Numbered from the stretch's first letter, positions 10,708 through 22,408 are shown. The stretch is DNA of 64,000 bases from Zopfochytrium polystomum (GCA_025765615.1 JAIVFJ010000179.1:1-64000), one strand, 5' to 3'. Notes: generated by a model from the sequence alone, not told the origin. Made by a program: numbers and translations.

Positions 10708-10948
10708 TGAAATATTTCGTTGGGCTGGATTGTCTATGGGTTGTGCTGCTGTGGAGATGGAGGTAGTACACTACTGAAGGTGGTGGTGGTGGGAGGTTAA
10801 TCTTGGCTTCTGTCAGTCTTGTGTTTGTCTTTTATACAAAACTGTTACAAGGACCATCACTTGCAAAAATGCTGCAAGTCATCCTTGCAGAGCAGTATCA
10901 GGTCAAAGCTCCTGCACACTGCCCACACCAAAAGACCCAAAACTAACA
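10708..10948 (-). repeat. 5' LTR of the Copia element
   Basis: 241 bp. Its right edge (ACTAACA) is followed by the target duplication AAACC at 10949-10953. Just inside, on the minus strand, the sequence TGCAAAACTGTTACCC occupies the primer-binding position; I could not match it to a specific tRNA. Confidence 0.92.
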
Positions 10949-10966
10949 AAACCCCACCAATTCACT

Positions 10967-11494
10967 TCAAACCATGTACTTAGTGATCAAAGGGTATTGA
11001 AAAGGACGATCCGGCGTAGAAGTGTTGGATGCACTTGTCTTGATCCTCTTGTTGGAGGCTGTCTGACTCTCTATCTCATCCCTTTGCCTTCTACGATATG
11101 ACGAAGCGGCCTTGCTCGTTTCTATAGTAGGTGCAACTCTGTATGGTCGAATAATGGCAGATTGAGCCGCAGCTTCAGATTGCAGGTCTGGTTCCCAGTC
11201 AAAATCATCGTCATCCTCGTCGCCATCGCATTTGAAATCTGTTTCGTTGTTGTCTGAAAGTCCATCTGTGTATGATGGGTCCTCATCTGAGCTGGGAAGG
11301 GAGTCGTTCTCAAACAGATCTGAGCTTGAGTCACTATCCTCAGAAGTGCCAGGGTATCTGCATAATTCTAAGAGAGCTTCCCTCGCAGCCTGCCTCGACT
11401 CCGTCGCCGCTGCTGTTCGCTTTGCTCTTCTTGTTGCAGGCATTGTCCAAAATTTTTTTTCTTTTTTGGTCATTACTTTTGGGAGCTTGTCCAC
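10967..11494 (-). CDS. Acidic, basic-ended ORF of unknown function
   Basis: The 175-residue ORF starts with a basic alanine-rich stretch (about residues 18-40). A long Asp/Glu/Ser-rich segment (about 50-105) follows, then an RRRQRDE/KRIK nuclear-localisation-like C-terminus. Its stop lies 14 bp from the Copia target duplication. ATG|GTTTGA at the end could be a splice donor, so the Copia element may sit in an intron or just downstream of it. It resembles disordered N-termini of transposon or chromatin proteins but has no recognisable domain. Confidence 0.35.
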   Translation of the reverse strand: MDKLPKVMTKKEKKFWTMPATRRAKRTAAATESRQAAREALLELCRYPGTSEDSDSSSDLFENDSLPSSDEDPSYTDGLSDNNETDFKCDGDEDDDDFDWEPDLQSEAAAQSAIIRPYRVAPTIETSKAASSYRRRQRDEIESQTASNKRIKTSASNTSTPDRPFQYPLITKYMV

Positions 11495-11499
11495 TGCCC

Positions 11500-13804
11500 T
11501 GCTGCCACTGTGCCTTCCTCCTTATTAAGCATCCATTATCCCCTCTTTCCACGTATGTGTGCTACTCATTCCTGGCATTCTAATGATGCCTGTATTGTTT
11601 TTTTTACTAATTGGGGGAGTGCCAATTTTTTTCAGGCCAATTAGTGTGACAAGTCACCTCACTAACAGACTTACTGTGTGAACTACTCTGGTGGAATCAG
11701 TCGAATTGCAAAAAGCTCAACGTCATTGTATTCTTCTCGATGAGGAGAAGATGGTAACGTTCTCCATTTGTCGGGGGATGCACTTAATGGGAATTCGCAC
11801 CCACTAGCAGTGTAGCAGGGTGACCGCGTACAAGGATTGTGAAGGACTGGAGGCGGATTTTAGGGTAGAGGGGCCTTTATTCAATGAGGTTCTTCTTATC
11901 TTTTTCTACTGCTTCCCTCTCACACCCTACTGCCTTTTATACTGCCTAGGAGGAAAGACACTTCCCCAAATTTTGAGGATGCTTGGGCCACTTTGCACTT
12001 TACCAAGTGCAAGTGCCATACTGCAGACAAATCCTCCCAAAACTCTGTCTGCCCCAAATTCCAACAGCACTTTTGGCGGAGTAGTTCGTCTGTGAGTGCT
12101 ACTAATTGCGCGTTTGTATATTCTTGTTGTCCTGCACTGTAGGTATGTCTATTTGACGGAAACACACCAAACCCAGTCAAATATTTTTGATTATTTTTCT
12201 CCAGTCACAAGTCACTATTCTTTACATTTGATCGCAATTTCAAGGCTCTGCTAATTTTTTCCGACTTTTCCGACTGATTTAACACATTTTCTATTATTGC
12301 AGTGACATTATCACTTCAGTCTGTCAGTTTTTGCTCTAGTGGCTCAATTTTCGCATCATGTATTTGTATAACCACTCAAAGAACCTCTGTCGATTTCGCA
12401 GTCCTGGCTATCTCGTACGAGTCTTGGCGGGGCTTCGTTTCGGCCTACCCTTGGGAATGATCACGTGACCTCTCGTTGATCTCCTCTTCCTATGATTCAA
12501 TTTGGCTAATACTTTGCACACTTATTTCCGACTATATCTCGAATTTACCCTCCAATTTCAGTCCGGTTTAGGATATTTTTGTGGACTTGGACTATCACGC
12601 TTACGTAGATGGCGGAATTATGAGAAACGCGTTTTTCGGGACGCCATTTGGAGGATGGATGGTTCTTATTAATTGCATACAAAATTTTAGCTCTCTATCT
12701 TGAATCGTCCAGGTGTGGCAATGCCGCAACTGCTTCTCAACACCTTCGTTTTGCAGTATTTTGACTTCAACTTTACGCACTTGTGCCCGATCGAATTCCT
12801 GACAGATTCACTCCCGTTTCAGTTCTTTGGAAAGCCCTTCCAAAGTTCTATCAGATCTCTTAGTTTTAAAGCCCAGGCTTTAACATGTACAAAGCTACTG
12901 GCAAGGCAGTCTTTTATCGCTTTTCTAATTGCTTTCGAAGTTTCTTTTTGTCCTTCAGTCCCCTGCAATTCTTGGTGTCTCACTTTTATCTTTTTTGTTT
13001 GTTTTGAGTGTCTCTCCGGTGTCATTCTCTCCAATGACCCTCGCTTTTGCCCAAAATAGTTTTCTACCACGACCTTTAAATGCTTGCCTTTGCCTCGTTT
13101 TGAGTCCAAAAAATACCTAAAAATGCCCAAAATGATCCTCTAACAGTTTTCCTCCTCCTCTGCTCAAGCAGATAATATAGGAGAGGTTTTTACCCTCTGC
13201 CAGTCACGCTTGCCTAGCAACTATTACAGCGTGTATATGATCATCATGTATCAACAATTCATAACAGAGTTTTTCTCTTTCGCTCCAAGTTGGGAGAAGG
13301 ACCACCCACAAACACACATCTCCATTTCATTCACTCCTTCCACTCACTCACTCAGAGTAGACTGTTTACAGTTTCCTCTCTGGTTTTTCTATTCTTGGTA
13401 ACTTTATGCCTCCTTCTTCATCTCAGTTTCTATTTTTGCATCCCTCCCAGCACTCCCTTAAATAACTGTATTGTGTGACATGTGACAAGGGATGCGGGTG
13501 ATTCTCACACACAGGGCGGGGGAAGAACGTGTCTTTGTCAAAATTTTTTTGTCCTTTTCCTTTTCTTCCTCATTTTATTGAGAAATAAAAGTAGCCAATC
13601 ATCACCTGGCGTTGGGAAGTCTTTGAAACTTCCAAGGCCTGGTGTCGACCCACTAAGAGCTTGATGGAAAATCCTGAGTTGAGGAGTTGGTTCGAAAAGT
13701 GTATCACTGAATGAATGTAATAAAACTGATTGCACAGAGCCTTCTGTTTGGCGTAAGCGTAAGAGACCCAATTCGAACACGTCGAAAATAAGCACCCGCC
13801 AAAA
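11500..13804. other. AT-rich, mostly gene-free region
   Basis: Only short ORFs are present, and none shows a recognisable motif. One basic 103-residue minus-strand ORF (12819-13130) with a lysine/leucine-rich pattern is marginal. The region contains copy 2 of the 29-bp repeat. Its base composition is clearly more AT-rich than the gene blocks, and it reads like old intergenic or transposon-derived DNA. Confidence 0.5.
12113..12141 (+). repeat. 29-bp dispersed repeat, copy 2
   Basis: 28 of 29 identical to 914-942, same orientation. Confidence 0.55.
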
Positions 13805-14013
13805 ATGGCCGCCACCGTCTCCAACAAGATCTGCCTGTTCGTCGACCATCCTAAGTCAAAGTACCAGGTCGCCACCCTCTTCCGGCTGCACGACGTTCAG
13901 ACACACACGCTCCTCAAGATCAGGTCGAACCCCGTCCAGTGGGCGTGCTGGCATGAAGACGTCGGTCTCTTGGAGTTCCTCCGATTCCACCTCTCCGCAG
14001 AGGAGTTCCGCAG
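13805..14013 (+). pseudogene. VLEWW ankyrin-like gene, 5' part, split by a LINE
   Basis: Starts at an ATG in a good context. It encodes the N-terminal cap of the tryptophan-rich repeat family: KYQVATLFRLHDVQTHTLLKI corresponds to RFVLATLLRLPSVQALAL in the paralogues at 51-62 kb, followed by LLEFLRFHL. The frame enters the 17-bp target duplication and is interrupted by the LINE at 14014. The same frame resumes at 21431, so the pre-insertion gene was one continuous ORF. It is divergent from the array members. Confidence 0.85.
13997..14013 (+). repeat. LINE target-site duplication, left copy
   Basis: GCAGAGGAGTTCCGCAG, identical to 21431-21447. Confidence 0.95.
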
Positions 14014-14082
14014 GGAAAAAATTCCGCCTGACTTGTCACCTCCGCCCTTGCATCCGCGATCGCCCACTGCGCCCCTGCAAAC

Positions 14083-15723
14083 ATGGACGCGCCCATCGTG
14101 CCCTCGGTCACGACTTCCTCCACCCGTCACCTCCTTCGTATCTCCGTGACCAGCCCGAATAACAACAACTGGCAACCGCTTATCGACGAGGTCGCTCAAG
14201 CCTGTGCCGCAAACTCGATCCCCCTTGCTGCGCCCATCACCATTTCACGCGACCCTCCTTTCCTTACTCTGAGTCTCACTGAGGAGCCAACTACGGAACG
14301 CATCACCGAGATCCAATCTTCCGTCTTCACAGAGCACACTGTGTTCTATAACCGGCTGCCTCGCGGGCTTCCTCCGTTCAACGCAACCACTTACTTGGAG
14401 AATCGGGATTTCAACAACATACTTCTTGTTACACACCTCGCCCCAGGCGTCCTTTCTGGCACTTTCCCTTCTCACAGAACCTCTATCACTTGCGCCCTCC
14501 GCTCCCTCCTCCGTAAAAGTGGCGACATCCTTGATATTGCCTATACCCACAACCAGACTACCGCCACCACCTGTGCCTTCGTTCTTTTCGTCAACCCGCC
14601 CCGTAACTTTCCCCCGTTTGCCTTTGTTGAAGGCGCTGGTGTCGCAATCCGCCTCCGCGAAACCCAGGCCCAACGAGAATCTCGCATCGCTGACGAAAAC
14701 TTTCGTACTGGCGTCCTCTTCAACCTTCCCTCATCACTCACTGCTTTTGACTTGGGCCCTCTAGCAAGCAACCTTGGGTGTACCTTGATTCGCAACCCTG
14801 GCTATTACAACCCCACTACCAACTCCGCTGGCCGCTCCAACAAAGCCTTTTTGATTTTCCCCCACCGCACTGATCTTCTCTCCATCGGAACCTCCATCTG
14901 CATTAATGGCCGCCCCACCCCTTTTCAACCCTACCTAAACGATGACTGTACCCCCTTTCGTTGCTGTCAACGCTGCGGTTCTACTGAACACCTCACTGCA
15001 ACCTGCACGCTCGCAGCACGCACCAACTTCCGCCCCCACCCTCGACCCGCCCCCATTATTAGCACTGTACCCCAACCCCCTCCTGCTGATTCGACCGTTG
15101 CCCCTCCCCCTCCTTCCCCCCCCCATCAGGCAGCTTTCTTGGAAATGTCTCAATTCATGAACGACATGCGTAGTCTGATTACGCAGCACGCGACCCACCA
15201 GCAGAAGGTCGCGCAGACACAAACCTCGGAACTTGTGGCCTTTCGCACAGAGCAACAGAATATTGCCAACTCTATTCGCAATGACCAGCAGACAGCCCTG
15301 CGCGAAATGTCATCGGCCCTGGAGACTGTCCGTCGAAATATTTCCAACCATTCTGACAGCATCAGCTCTATCAGCGAACGCCTCACCACCCTTGAACACC
15401 GAGATGGCTTCGTTCTGAGTGCTGTCCAGACTCAGATTGACAACGCTGTCGCCGAAATCCATACCCGTTTCCGTTCTGAGGTGGTAAACGCACTCCTACC
15501 CTATGCGCAGCAATCTGTCGAACAGGCCCTCCTTTCACATGGGGCTCCTCGTGCCCACAGCCCCCTTCAATCCTCTTGTGACACTACTCCATCTGCTTCC
15601 CCCAACCGTGATGTCCCCATGAGTCAAACCTCACCAACTTACTCGTCCGCTGTTACTGGCTCCTTGAGCTCTCACTCTGCTTCTACCTCTGCTGCGCGTA
15701 CTGCCAGCAGCGCCCGGCGTTGA
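14083..15723 (+). CDS. LINE ORF1 (Gag-like RNA-binding protein)
   Basis: An uninterrupted 546-codon ORF. The N-terminal half is an unfamiliar globular region. A CX2CX4HX4C knuckle (CQRCGSTEHLTATC) lies at about residue 293. A Pro-rich linker follows, then a long heptad-like, Gln/Ser-rich segment (about 350-490) consistent with a coiled coil for trimerisation, and a Ser-rich tail. In related elements this protein coats the element RNA. The intact frame contrasts with ORF2. Confidence 0.88.
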   Translation: MDAPIVPSVTTSSTRHLLRISVTSPNNNNWQPLIDEVAQACAANSIPLAAPITISRDPPFLTLSLTEEPTTERITEIQSSVFTEHTVFYNRLPRGLPPFNATTYLENRDFNNILLVTHLAPGVLSGTFPSHRTSITCALRSLLRKSGDILDIAYTHNQTTATTCAFVLFVNPPRNFPPFAFVEGAGVAIRLRETQAQRESRIADENFRTGVLFNLPSSLTAFDLGPLASNLGCTLIRNPGYYNPTTNSAGRSNKAFLIFPHRTDLLSIGTSICINGRPTPFQPYLNDDCTPFRCCQRCGSTEHLTATCTLAARTNFRPHPRPAPIISTVPQPPPADSTVAPPPPSPPHQAAFLEMSQFMNDMRSLITQHATHQQKVAQTQTSELVAFRTEQQNIANSIRNDQQTALREMSSALETVRRNISNHSDSISSISERLTTLEHRDGFVLSAVQTQIDNAVAEIHTRFRSEVVNALLPYAQQSVEQALLSHGAPRAHSPLQSSCDTTPSASPNRDVPMSQTSPTYSSAVTGSLSSHSASTSAARTASSARR

Positions 15724-15743
15724 CTACATCCCTCTTTAAAAAG

Positions 15744-15777
<34 letters not shown>
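15744..15777 (+). repeat. Internal A34 tract between LINE ORF1 and ORF2
   Basis: A run of about 34 adenines starts 20 bp after the ORF1 stop and ends 31 bp before the ORF2 ATG. It resembles an internalised poly(A), as if ORF1 and ORF2 had once been separate transcripts, or an expanded homopolymer. Confidence 0.8.
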
Positions 15778-15778
<1 letters not shown>

Positions 15779-15808
15779 ATTTATATATACAAGACATATC
15801 CATTATCA

Positions 15809-18800
15809 ATGCCACCTCCCTCTCCAAACTTGGTCCCGCCTCCCCCTCCACCCCCTCGCTTTGCCACTTGGAACGTGGGCCGTAACTTTGTCGCCAAATG
15901 CTCCTCCATCCTAAGCTGGATGAAATCTACAGGCACTTCCATTCTTGCGCTCCAAGAAACCGGTTGCACTGCCGCTCACGCCACACACGCCGTCCGCCAA
16001 CAAGCAGCAAATAACTACATTGGCATATTCACCGACGCCTCCACCTCAAAACACTCTGGCGTTGGCTTCATCTTGACATCCTCCTTCCATCGACACGTCA
16101 TCAACACCATTCGTCACTCCAGCAGGGGCCTTGCCATCACCCTTTCATTTCATCGCCGCCGCCTTTTCCTCCGTTCTATCTACTGGCCTGCCTTGCGACA
16201 GTCCCCTGAAACTGCTCCTCTTCAAGAGTGGTGCACCAACCTCCTCAACCATGACTCCGCCCAACCTCACCCAGCTTATTGGTTTGGTGACTGGAATGCA
16301 CTCCTTTCTCCTCTCGACCATAACACAGCAGCTCCTATCCCCCCCTCTCGCCGTGGTTTCCTACCTACTCTCTCTGCTTGTGGCCTCTCTGACACCTTTC
16401 GCACCGTTCATCCCAACCTCTCTGTTTACTCCCACTCCTCCACCAACTCTCCTTACTGCTCTCGTCTCGACGCCATTTGGCTATCCGACACTTTTCTCCA
16501 CCATCTTGCCTCTGCTCATATTGCTACACCCATTGACTTCCCCCATCTCTCTGACATCTCCGACCACCTTCCCTGTTACATCATCCTTGCCCTCTGTCCA
16601 TACACTACTTTCTCCTTTACCCCCATTCGGCGACGCATTCCCTGCCCTTCACAGGCCTCCGAGGACCATAAACGCCAATTTATCAACGCAGTGTCAGCCG
16701 CTCTCCCACCTCTCCAAGCTGACCTCGCCGCCTTGGATTCCACGCTTACCCCCGCCGAACAAACCTTTCTTACCCAACCCTCCCTTCCCTTCGAATATCC
16801 CTCCATTGGTCGCTCCTTCCTATACACCCAATCCCTGGACACCATTTCTTCCTCCCTCCATGAGCTCGTCGCCAGCGCCGCCCGACGCTGTCTCCCTTGC
16901 TCCGGCTCGTCCACAACTCCAGCAAAGACTGACCAACGCCTCGCCCCTTACATTGAGGCTCGGAAGAAACTTGAGGACCTTTGGAAACAACTACACCGTG
17001 GTACCCTCCCTCTACACTCCTTTCTTGGCGCTCTTCCTCCCCTACCCACCTCGTGGAATGCCTCCCCTGTTCGTGATGATTTGTGCCTTCTCTTTGCTCG
17101 CTTCACCAGCTCCATTACATCGGCTACTTCCTTCACCAACGACGCCCTCCCTCTCCTGCAACGACTTCGCAAAGCAGTCTACCGTGCACAGCTTTCTGCG
17201 GCAGCCTCACTTAAACGTGCTGACATTGCTACTGCCATCGACCGTCGCCAGGATTTGTTCTCCACCGGCAGGATCCGCAACGTCCTCAACAACATCCTCA
17301 ACCGCAAACGGTCTAACTCCAGCATTGATCACATCTTGGCGGAGACCCCAGAGGGTCCTGAAATTGAGTACGACCCCGCCAACGTCCCACGTCTTTGCAG
17401 CGAGCAGGTGGAACATTGGTTTCGCCCCCGGGACCTTCACCCCTTCCCCCCCACCTCCCCTCTCCACGACGAAATGAACCCCCGGCCTTACATTCCTCCG
17501 CACACTTTCTCCCACATTATGCTCCCCCCTTCTCTTGAAGAATGCCGTTCGGTCCTTGAATCCCTTGCTCCTAACAAAGCCCCTGGCCCCTCCCAACTCT
17601 CTCGAGAACTCCTTCTCTCATCAGGCCCTGATGCAATCTCCCTCTTCCTCTCCCTCGTCCAACGAACCTTTCTCGTCCTTGACGTTCCCTCCTCTTGGAC
17701 CCTCACTGCCATCTTCCCCATACCAAAGAAAGATGCATGGGGGGGCGATGTCACGAACCTCCGGCCCATAAGCCTCTGTGAACTCGCAGCAAAAGTAGTT
17801 CAAGGCATCCGCCTTCGTCGCCTTTCACATATCCTCACCGCTTCCCCCGAGATCCTTCGCGGCCGTAACTTTTCCGCCCTTCCTGGCTCATCACCCGATC
17901 CTCCTCTCCACTTGGTCCGCTCTGCCCTTGATTTCTGCCATGAAAACTCTTCCCCACTTTTCCTCCTCCTCAACGATATCAAGAAAGCCTTCGACAGTGC
18001 CCCTGTTGCCGGCCTGCTCTCCGCCTGGTATCGTATACGACTGCCCGAATCTTACGTACGGATGCGTGTCAACACCCAAGCTCGTTTCCGCTCCTTTGTC
18101 ATCACGGCCTTCGGTCCCTCCCCCACCTTCCCTATTGGCACTATGATACAACAAGGCTCGCTAGAAGGACCTCTCGACTGGCGTATCTTTTGGGACCCTG
18201 TTCTTTGCGCGCTTGACAAGCACACCCACGGCATCACTTTTTCTGTTAATTCCCCCCCATCCATGCCTGCCCCCCTCCTCTCACCCACTCGACCAGTCTC
18301 AGTTTCTGGCTTTGCCCTGGTTGACGACACCAACACCCTCTCTTGCTCTTACCTTGATCTACAACACCAGGCCGACATCCTCCACGAATACCAGTCCCAC
18401 AACAGCATCGAGTCGAACACCCGCAAAATCTTCATTTCTGCCGCCAACCTTCCTCCCAACAGCCCTCGACAGATTATGTGGGGTCAGACCCCAATCCCCA
18501 TCCAGCCTGACTCTGTTTCCTTCCGCCACCTCGGGAATTTCTTCTCTGCCGATGGTCGTTCGAGTTCTGCTCGAAATCAGATCTCTGCTGCCATTTCTGA
18601 TGTCCTCACCACCATCCAGGGGAAGGTGATGGGGGACAAACTTGCTTCATACATTCTTCGTAACGTCTTACTTCCTCGCATCCGCTTTCTTTGGAAAACT
18701 GCTATCCTCCCTCGCACTTTCCTTCTGAATGAAACTGCTCGTCTCCGTCGAGCCTTCAAAAAACTGGTTGGCCTTTGTTCTTCCTTCCCCTCCTCCATTA

Positions 18801-21113
18801 TACATCATCACCTCCTATACGATGTTCCTGACCTATACACTGAATATTGTTCCGATATGTTTGTTGATTTACAGCTCCGTCTTAACGACCCTTCCTTGAT
18901 TGGCTCCATCACCCGTATTCTTTACCAACGCCTCCAAGTGACATTTTGTCAGGCTACTCCTCTCTTCACACATCCTTTTCCGCTCCCCTCCACCCCTAAG
19001 CACTTCACCGCATCTCTTATCCCCCTCTTATTTGCTAACAATTACTCTATTACTTCCTCTCATCCTCCCCTTTTTCGGGTTCGCGCTCACCCCATCTCCG
19101 ATATACCTTGGCCCACGCGTCTTCAACTCCTTCCTGACCTTCAGCGCTCTCACATCTTCTTTTTTGAACAACTCCTTACCACCTCGTTCAGACCCAAAGC
19201 ATTCCGAGGCCGCAGCAGGGCCAAACGCAGACTCCGTAACCTTTACACTTCTCTTCTCCCCCACTTTGAGACCCTCCCCACCCTCCGTTCACGTCAATTC
19301 TACAATATCCCCCCCCCGCCGCCGCCTTTCCAACCCTTTCAATTACCCCCTCTATCCAATTCCAATACTTCCTTCTCCCTGCGCAAGCCCTATCCCGACC
19401 TTTGCTCCTCAAATTCCCCCCCCTCCCCCTCACGCTCGATACCGACGGGTCCCTTCGTGACACTGGCTTCATGGCTGCTGCTGTTGTTTCCTTGGAACCC
19501 CCCTTCTCCTTTGCCGTTGCCCTTCCCCCCATCGCTTCCTCCTCTGCCACTGCTGAGCTTGTTGGTCTCCTCTCTGCCTTGATTTCTACCTGTCATCTTC
19601 CAACCCCCCTCACCATTCAACTTGACAACAGCTCCGTCGTCACTACCTATAACCGTCTCTTCTCCCACCCCACCAACTCCATCCCTTCCTTTTCCCTTGC
19701 CACCCTTGGACCCCTCCCTCCTCCTCCCATTGATCCCCTTACTGTTTCCTTCCGCTCCCTTCTCCGCTCTCCTCTGGCCTCCCTGTGGGCCCTCGTTGGG
19801 CAGGCCCTCTCCACTCGCATCGGCCCCCCCCCCGTCAGTTGTCTGGATTCGTGGACACTCAGGTTCCGCTGGCAACGAAGCAGCTGACCACCTCGCTTCC
19901 CATCTAAACGCTACCACACCACCCATTGACATTCCGTTTACCTCGCAAACACTTCTACCCGCCACTGCCTTTATCGGCAACACAGCAGTCCTAGGACACC
20001 TTCGTCGCCAACTCCGACGCCTCCATAGGCACACACTTCACAACAGCCTCTCCAATTACTCCTTTACTTCTCCTTTTCGTGACTCTTTTGCTTCTGTTCA
20101 GTGGGAATCCACGTTCCTTGTCCTTCACTCTGGCATTCGCCCTTCTTCCTTGTTTGACACGCTTCCTGCTTCTCATCGTCGCAAATTCCGCCTCCAACTC
20201 TTTACAGAATCCCTCCCCACCCAATCTCGACTTCACCTTTGGTACCCAAACGTCTACCCTGATGGGTTTTGCCGCCGTTGTTCAACTCACACGGAGAACT
20301 TCTCCCACATTTTCCTTTGCCCTGTTGCTCAAGACGCCCTCCTTGCTGTTAAAAACTCTCTTGCCTCTGCTTTAGCGGCTTGCTCCCCTTCCAGTGACCG
20401 ACCACCCACCCCTCACCTGACCGCCCCCTTTTGGCTCGCTCTCCCGGAATTTTCCTCCTCTGCCAACGCACCTCTCAACTTCCTCTCCCTTCTTCGCGGC
20501 ATTATTCCTCAGTCCTTTTACGACACTCTCTACCACCACGAGTCTTTCCCCGCCGCCGACGTTGTTACTGCCCTAGTGCGCATTTTTCACGACTTTCTGC
20601 TTGACGTCCACCGGCTCATCTGGCGCCCTCGCTGCGACGAGACCATTCTCTGGGAGCGCGACCACGGCATCTCGCCTTCTGACAAGCGCCACCAGCGTCC
20701 ACCCCGTTCCCCCCACCCCACCCTCCTCCCCTTCGCCACCTCCTGCGTTGCCTCCTGCCACACCCCCCACTTCTCCACAACCATCCACTCCGCCCTCCTC
20801 CCTTCCTCCCACTCCCCGGGTCTCACCCAGACCCTCCGCATCCCCTCCTCCTCATCAGCCTCCTGCCCGGCGACAGCGACAGCCTTGCACCCCTCAATGC
20901 AACACATGCGGTCGCTTTCATTCCAACAACAATTGCCCTCCGGACTGGCTCCTCTCACGCAAGGGCATCCTAGCCTGGCGGCAACACTACCTCGGGTTCC
21001 TCCGCCCCACCCTTGGCACCCTATGGATTCGCCGCACTGTTGTGATTCCCCAGCCTCCTCCGCGACAAGCGCTTCCGCGTTATCGCAATCCTGAACCCCC
21101 TGACGTCCCCTGA
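15809..21113 (+). pseudogene. LINE ORF2: endonuclease, RT, RNase H, zinc knuckle (frameshifted)
   Basis: The first frame (15809-19582) holds the APE endonuclease (TWNVGRN, then ILALQETG, SDHLPCY) and the RT: NKAPGPSQL, LRPISL, catalytic NDIKKAFDS, QGSLEGPLDW and the LVDD box. RNase H starts in a second frame (LTLDTDGS, then ATAELVGLL and QLDNSS) and finishes in a third segment (WIRGHSGSAGNEAADH). A zinc motif CRRCSTHTENFSHIFLC follows. The C-terminal CNTCGRFHSNNNC knuckle, ending at 21113, is in yet another frame. Frame changes map near a C9 run (19309-19317), at a C10 run (19824-19833) and between 20650 and 20880. Homopolymer slippage, biological or in sequencing, is the likely cause. Confidence 0.85.
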
Positions 21114-21430
21114 GGATCTCCTCCCTGCTCACACTTTCCGCGGTGTTGCCTTTCCCATTTGCCCTCCGCTCACCACCCTCTCCGCTGTCCACTGGACACT
21201 CTCCGCAGGGCCTCGGCCCACATTATTCTCTTCTTTTCTCTTTCCTTGGTTGTTGTTGCTTCTCTCCTTGTTGTTTGTTTCCTGGTAGCGTTAACGGCTA
21301 GGGTGGCCTGTGCGTGGAGACACGCTTGGTTCTGTCAAGGTTCTTGGCTCCCTGCCATACCTGCGTGGCATTTCACTCTTCCCGTCACGCAGCTTCTGGC
21401 TGCGTGGAATAATAAAAAAAAAAAAAAAAA

Positions 21431-21447
21431 GCAGAGGAGTTCCGCAG
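21431..21447 (+). repeat. LINE target-site duplication, right copy
   Basis: Identical 17 bp to 13997-14013 and directly follows the A17 tail. Confidence 0.95.
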
Positions 21448-22408
21448 TCTCTACTCATCCGGCACGATTCGATCGCTCGTGTACAACAACCGAATCAGCA
21501 TCCTTCAGTGGTGGGTCGACAGCCAGCTGGAGCTTCCGTTTGATCGGCGCTGGTTGGTGGGTGGGCTGCGATCGGTGGCGCTTCTGCAGTGGTGTAACGA
21601 CAACGGGTTCATCACCGAGTGTTGGGAGAATGCGATCGACGACGAACGGAATCCCGACGTGTTGCAGTGGTGGAAGGACTCTGGCTTCGAGCTCAGATAC
21701 TCTGCAAAAGCATTGGAGTACGCGAGCGAACGCCCTGGCACTGGTGTGCTGGAGTGGTGGCGGAGCAGTGGACTCCCGCTGAAGTTGGACGGAGCAGTGC
21801 GGGCAGTCCAAACTGCGAGCAAACACCAGCGCCTCGACGTCTTGGAGTGGTGGCGAGCAGTATGCGGACCCGAGATGCCTTGCACTGCGGAAGCGATGGA
21901 TGCGGCGAGTTCATATGGGCACATCGCAGTGCTGGAGTGGTGGAAAGGTTGCAGCTTGGTGCCAAAGTACACCGAGGCTGCCGTTGACAAGGCCAGCGAA
22001 CTCGGCCACGTCGAAGCCCTACGGTGGTGGAAGAAGAGCGGCCTGCCGCTCAAATACAGCAGCGCCGCGATCGACAACTCAAGTCGCTGCGGCAAGTGCT
22101 CCGTCTTACAGTGGTGGAAAGAAAGCGGCCTGGAACTCAGGTACACGTACAAGGCGGTCGACGGAGCAAGTAGAGCAGGGCACATTTCTGTCTTGCAGTG
22201 GTGGAAGGGCAGTGGTCTTGCCCTCAAGTACACAGAAAACGCCGCTCTTGGGGCCTACGAGAGCTTGGAGTATCGAACTTTGGATTGGTGGAAAGCGAAC
22301 GGCCTGAAGACGACCTTTTTGGACCCTCCGAGTCGCCCTGAAAACAGCATGCTGGAGGTGCCTTTCTTCAAGACCTGGTTTGACAATTGGGTAACTGAGA
22401 ATGATTGA
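21431..22408 (+). pseudogene. VLEWW ankyrin-like gene, 3' part, downstream of the LINE
   Basis: Begins with the right target duplication and continues the frame left at 14013 without loss. It encodes about nine repeats of roughly 33 residues with the signature [VI]L[QE]WWK.SG(L/F).L.Y...A[IL]..AS, for example VLQWWKDSG, VLEWWRSSG, VLEWWKGCS, LRWWKKSG. It ends at TGA 22406-22408. A stray further unit (VHQWWKDSGLELVC) lies beyond the stop at about 22452-22494 in another frame, so the original gene was longer or has lost a unit. Confidence 0.85.

Larger units (their letters stand above)
4560..10948 (-). mobile_element. Full-length, degenerate Ty1/Copia LTR retrotransposon
   Basis: It is 6389 bp, bounded by 241-bp LTRs that begin TG and end CA. 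A 5-bp target-site duplication AAACC lies at 4555-4559 and 10949-10953. The element reads on the minus strand in the order gag (10133-8818), protease and integrase (8836-7252), reverse transcriptase and RNase H (6753-5060). Integrase before RT is diagnostic of Copia. The two LTRs differ at about 6 of 241 positions, so the insertion is fairly young. The coding region nevertheless carries frameshifts, a stop and losses of catalytic residues, so this copy is probably non-autonomous or inactivated. Confidence 0.93.
14014..21430 (+). mobile_element. Non-LTR retrotransposon (Tad1/I-like LINE), 7.4 kb
   Basis: Bounded by a perfect 17-bp target-site duplication and ending in an A17 tail (21414-21430). 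The structure is a short 5' leader, ORF1 (Gag-like, CCHC), ORF2 (apurinic endonuclease, RT, RNase H, CCHC) and about 300 bp of 3' UTR. APE plus RNase H with a knuckle-bearing ORF1 fits the fungal Tad1 or I superfamily. Coding strand is plus, the same direction as the gene it interrupts. The base composition is very C-rich on this strand. The perfect duplication and intact ORF1 argue for a recent insertion. Confidence 0.95.

Noticed and set aside
16131..17477. 448-codon ORF overlapping LINE ORF2 in another frame
   Set aside because: C-rich composition suppresses stops in all plus frames; only the ORF2 frame carries endonuclease and RT motifs.
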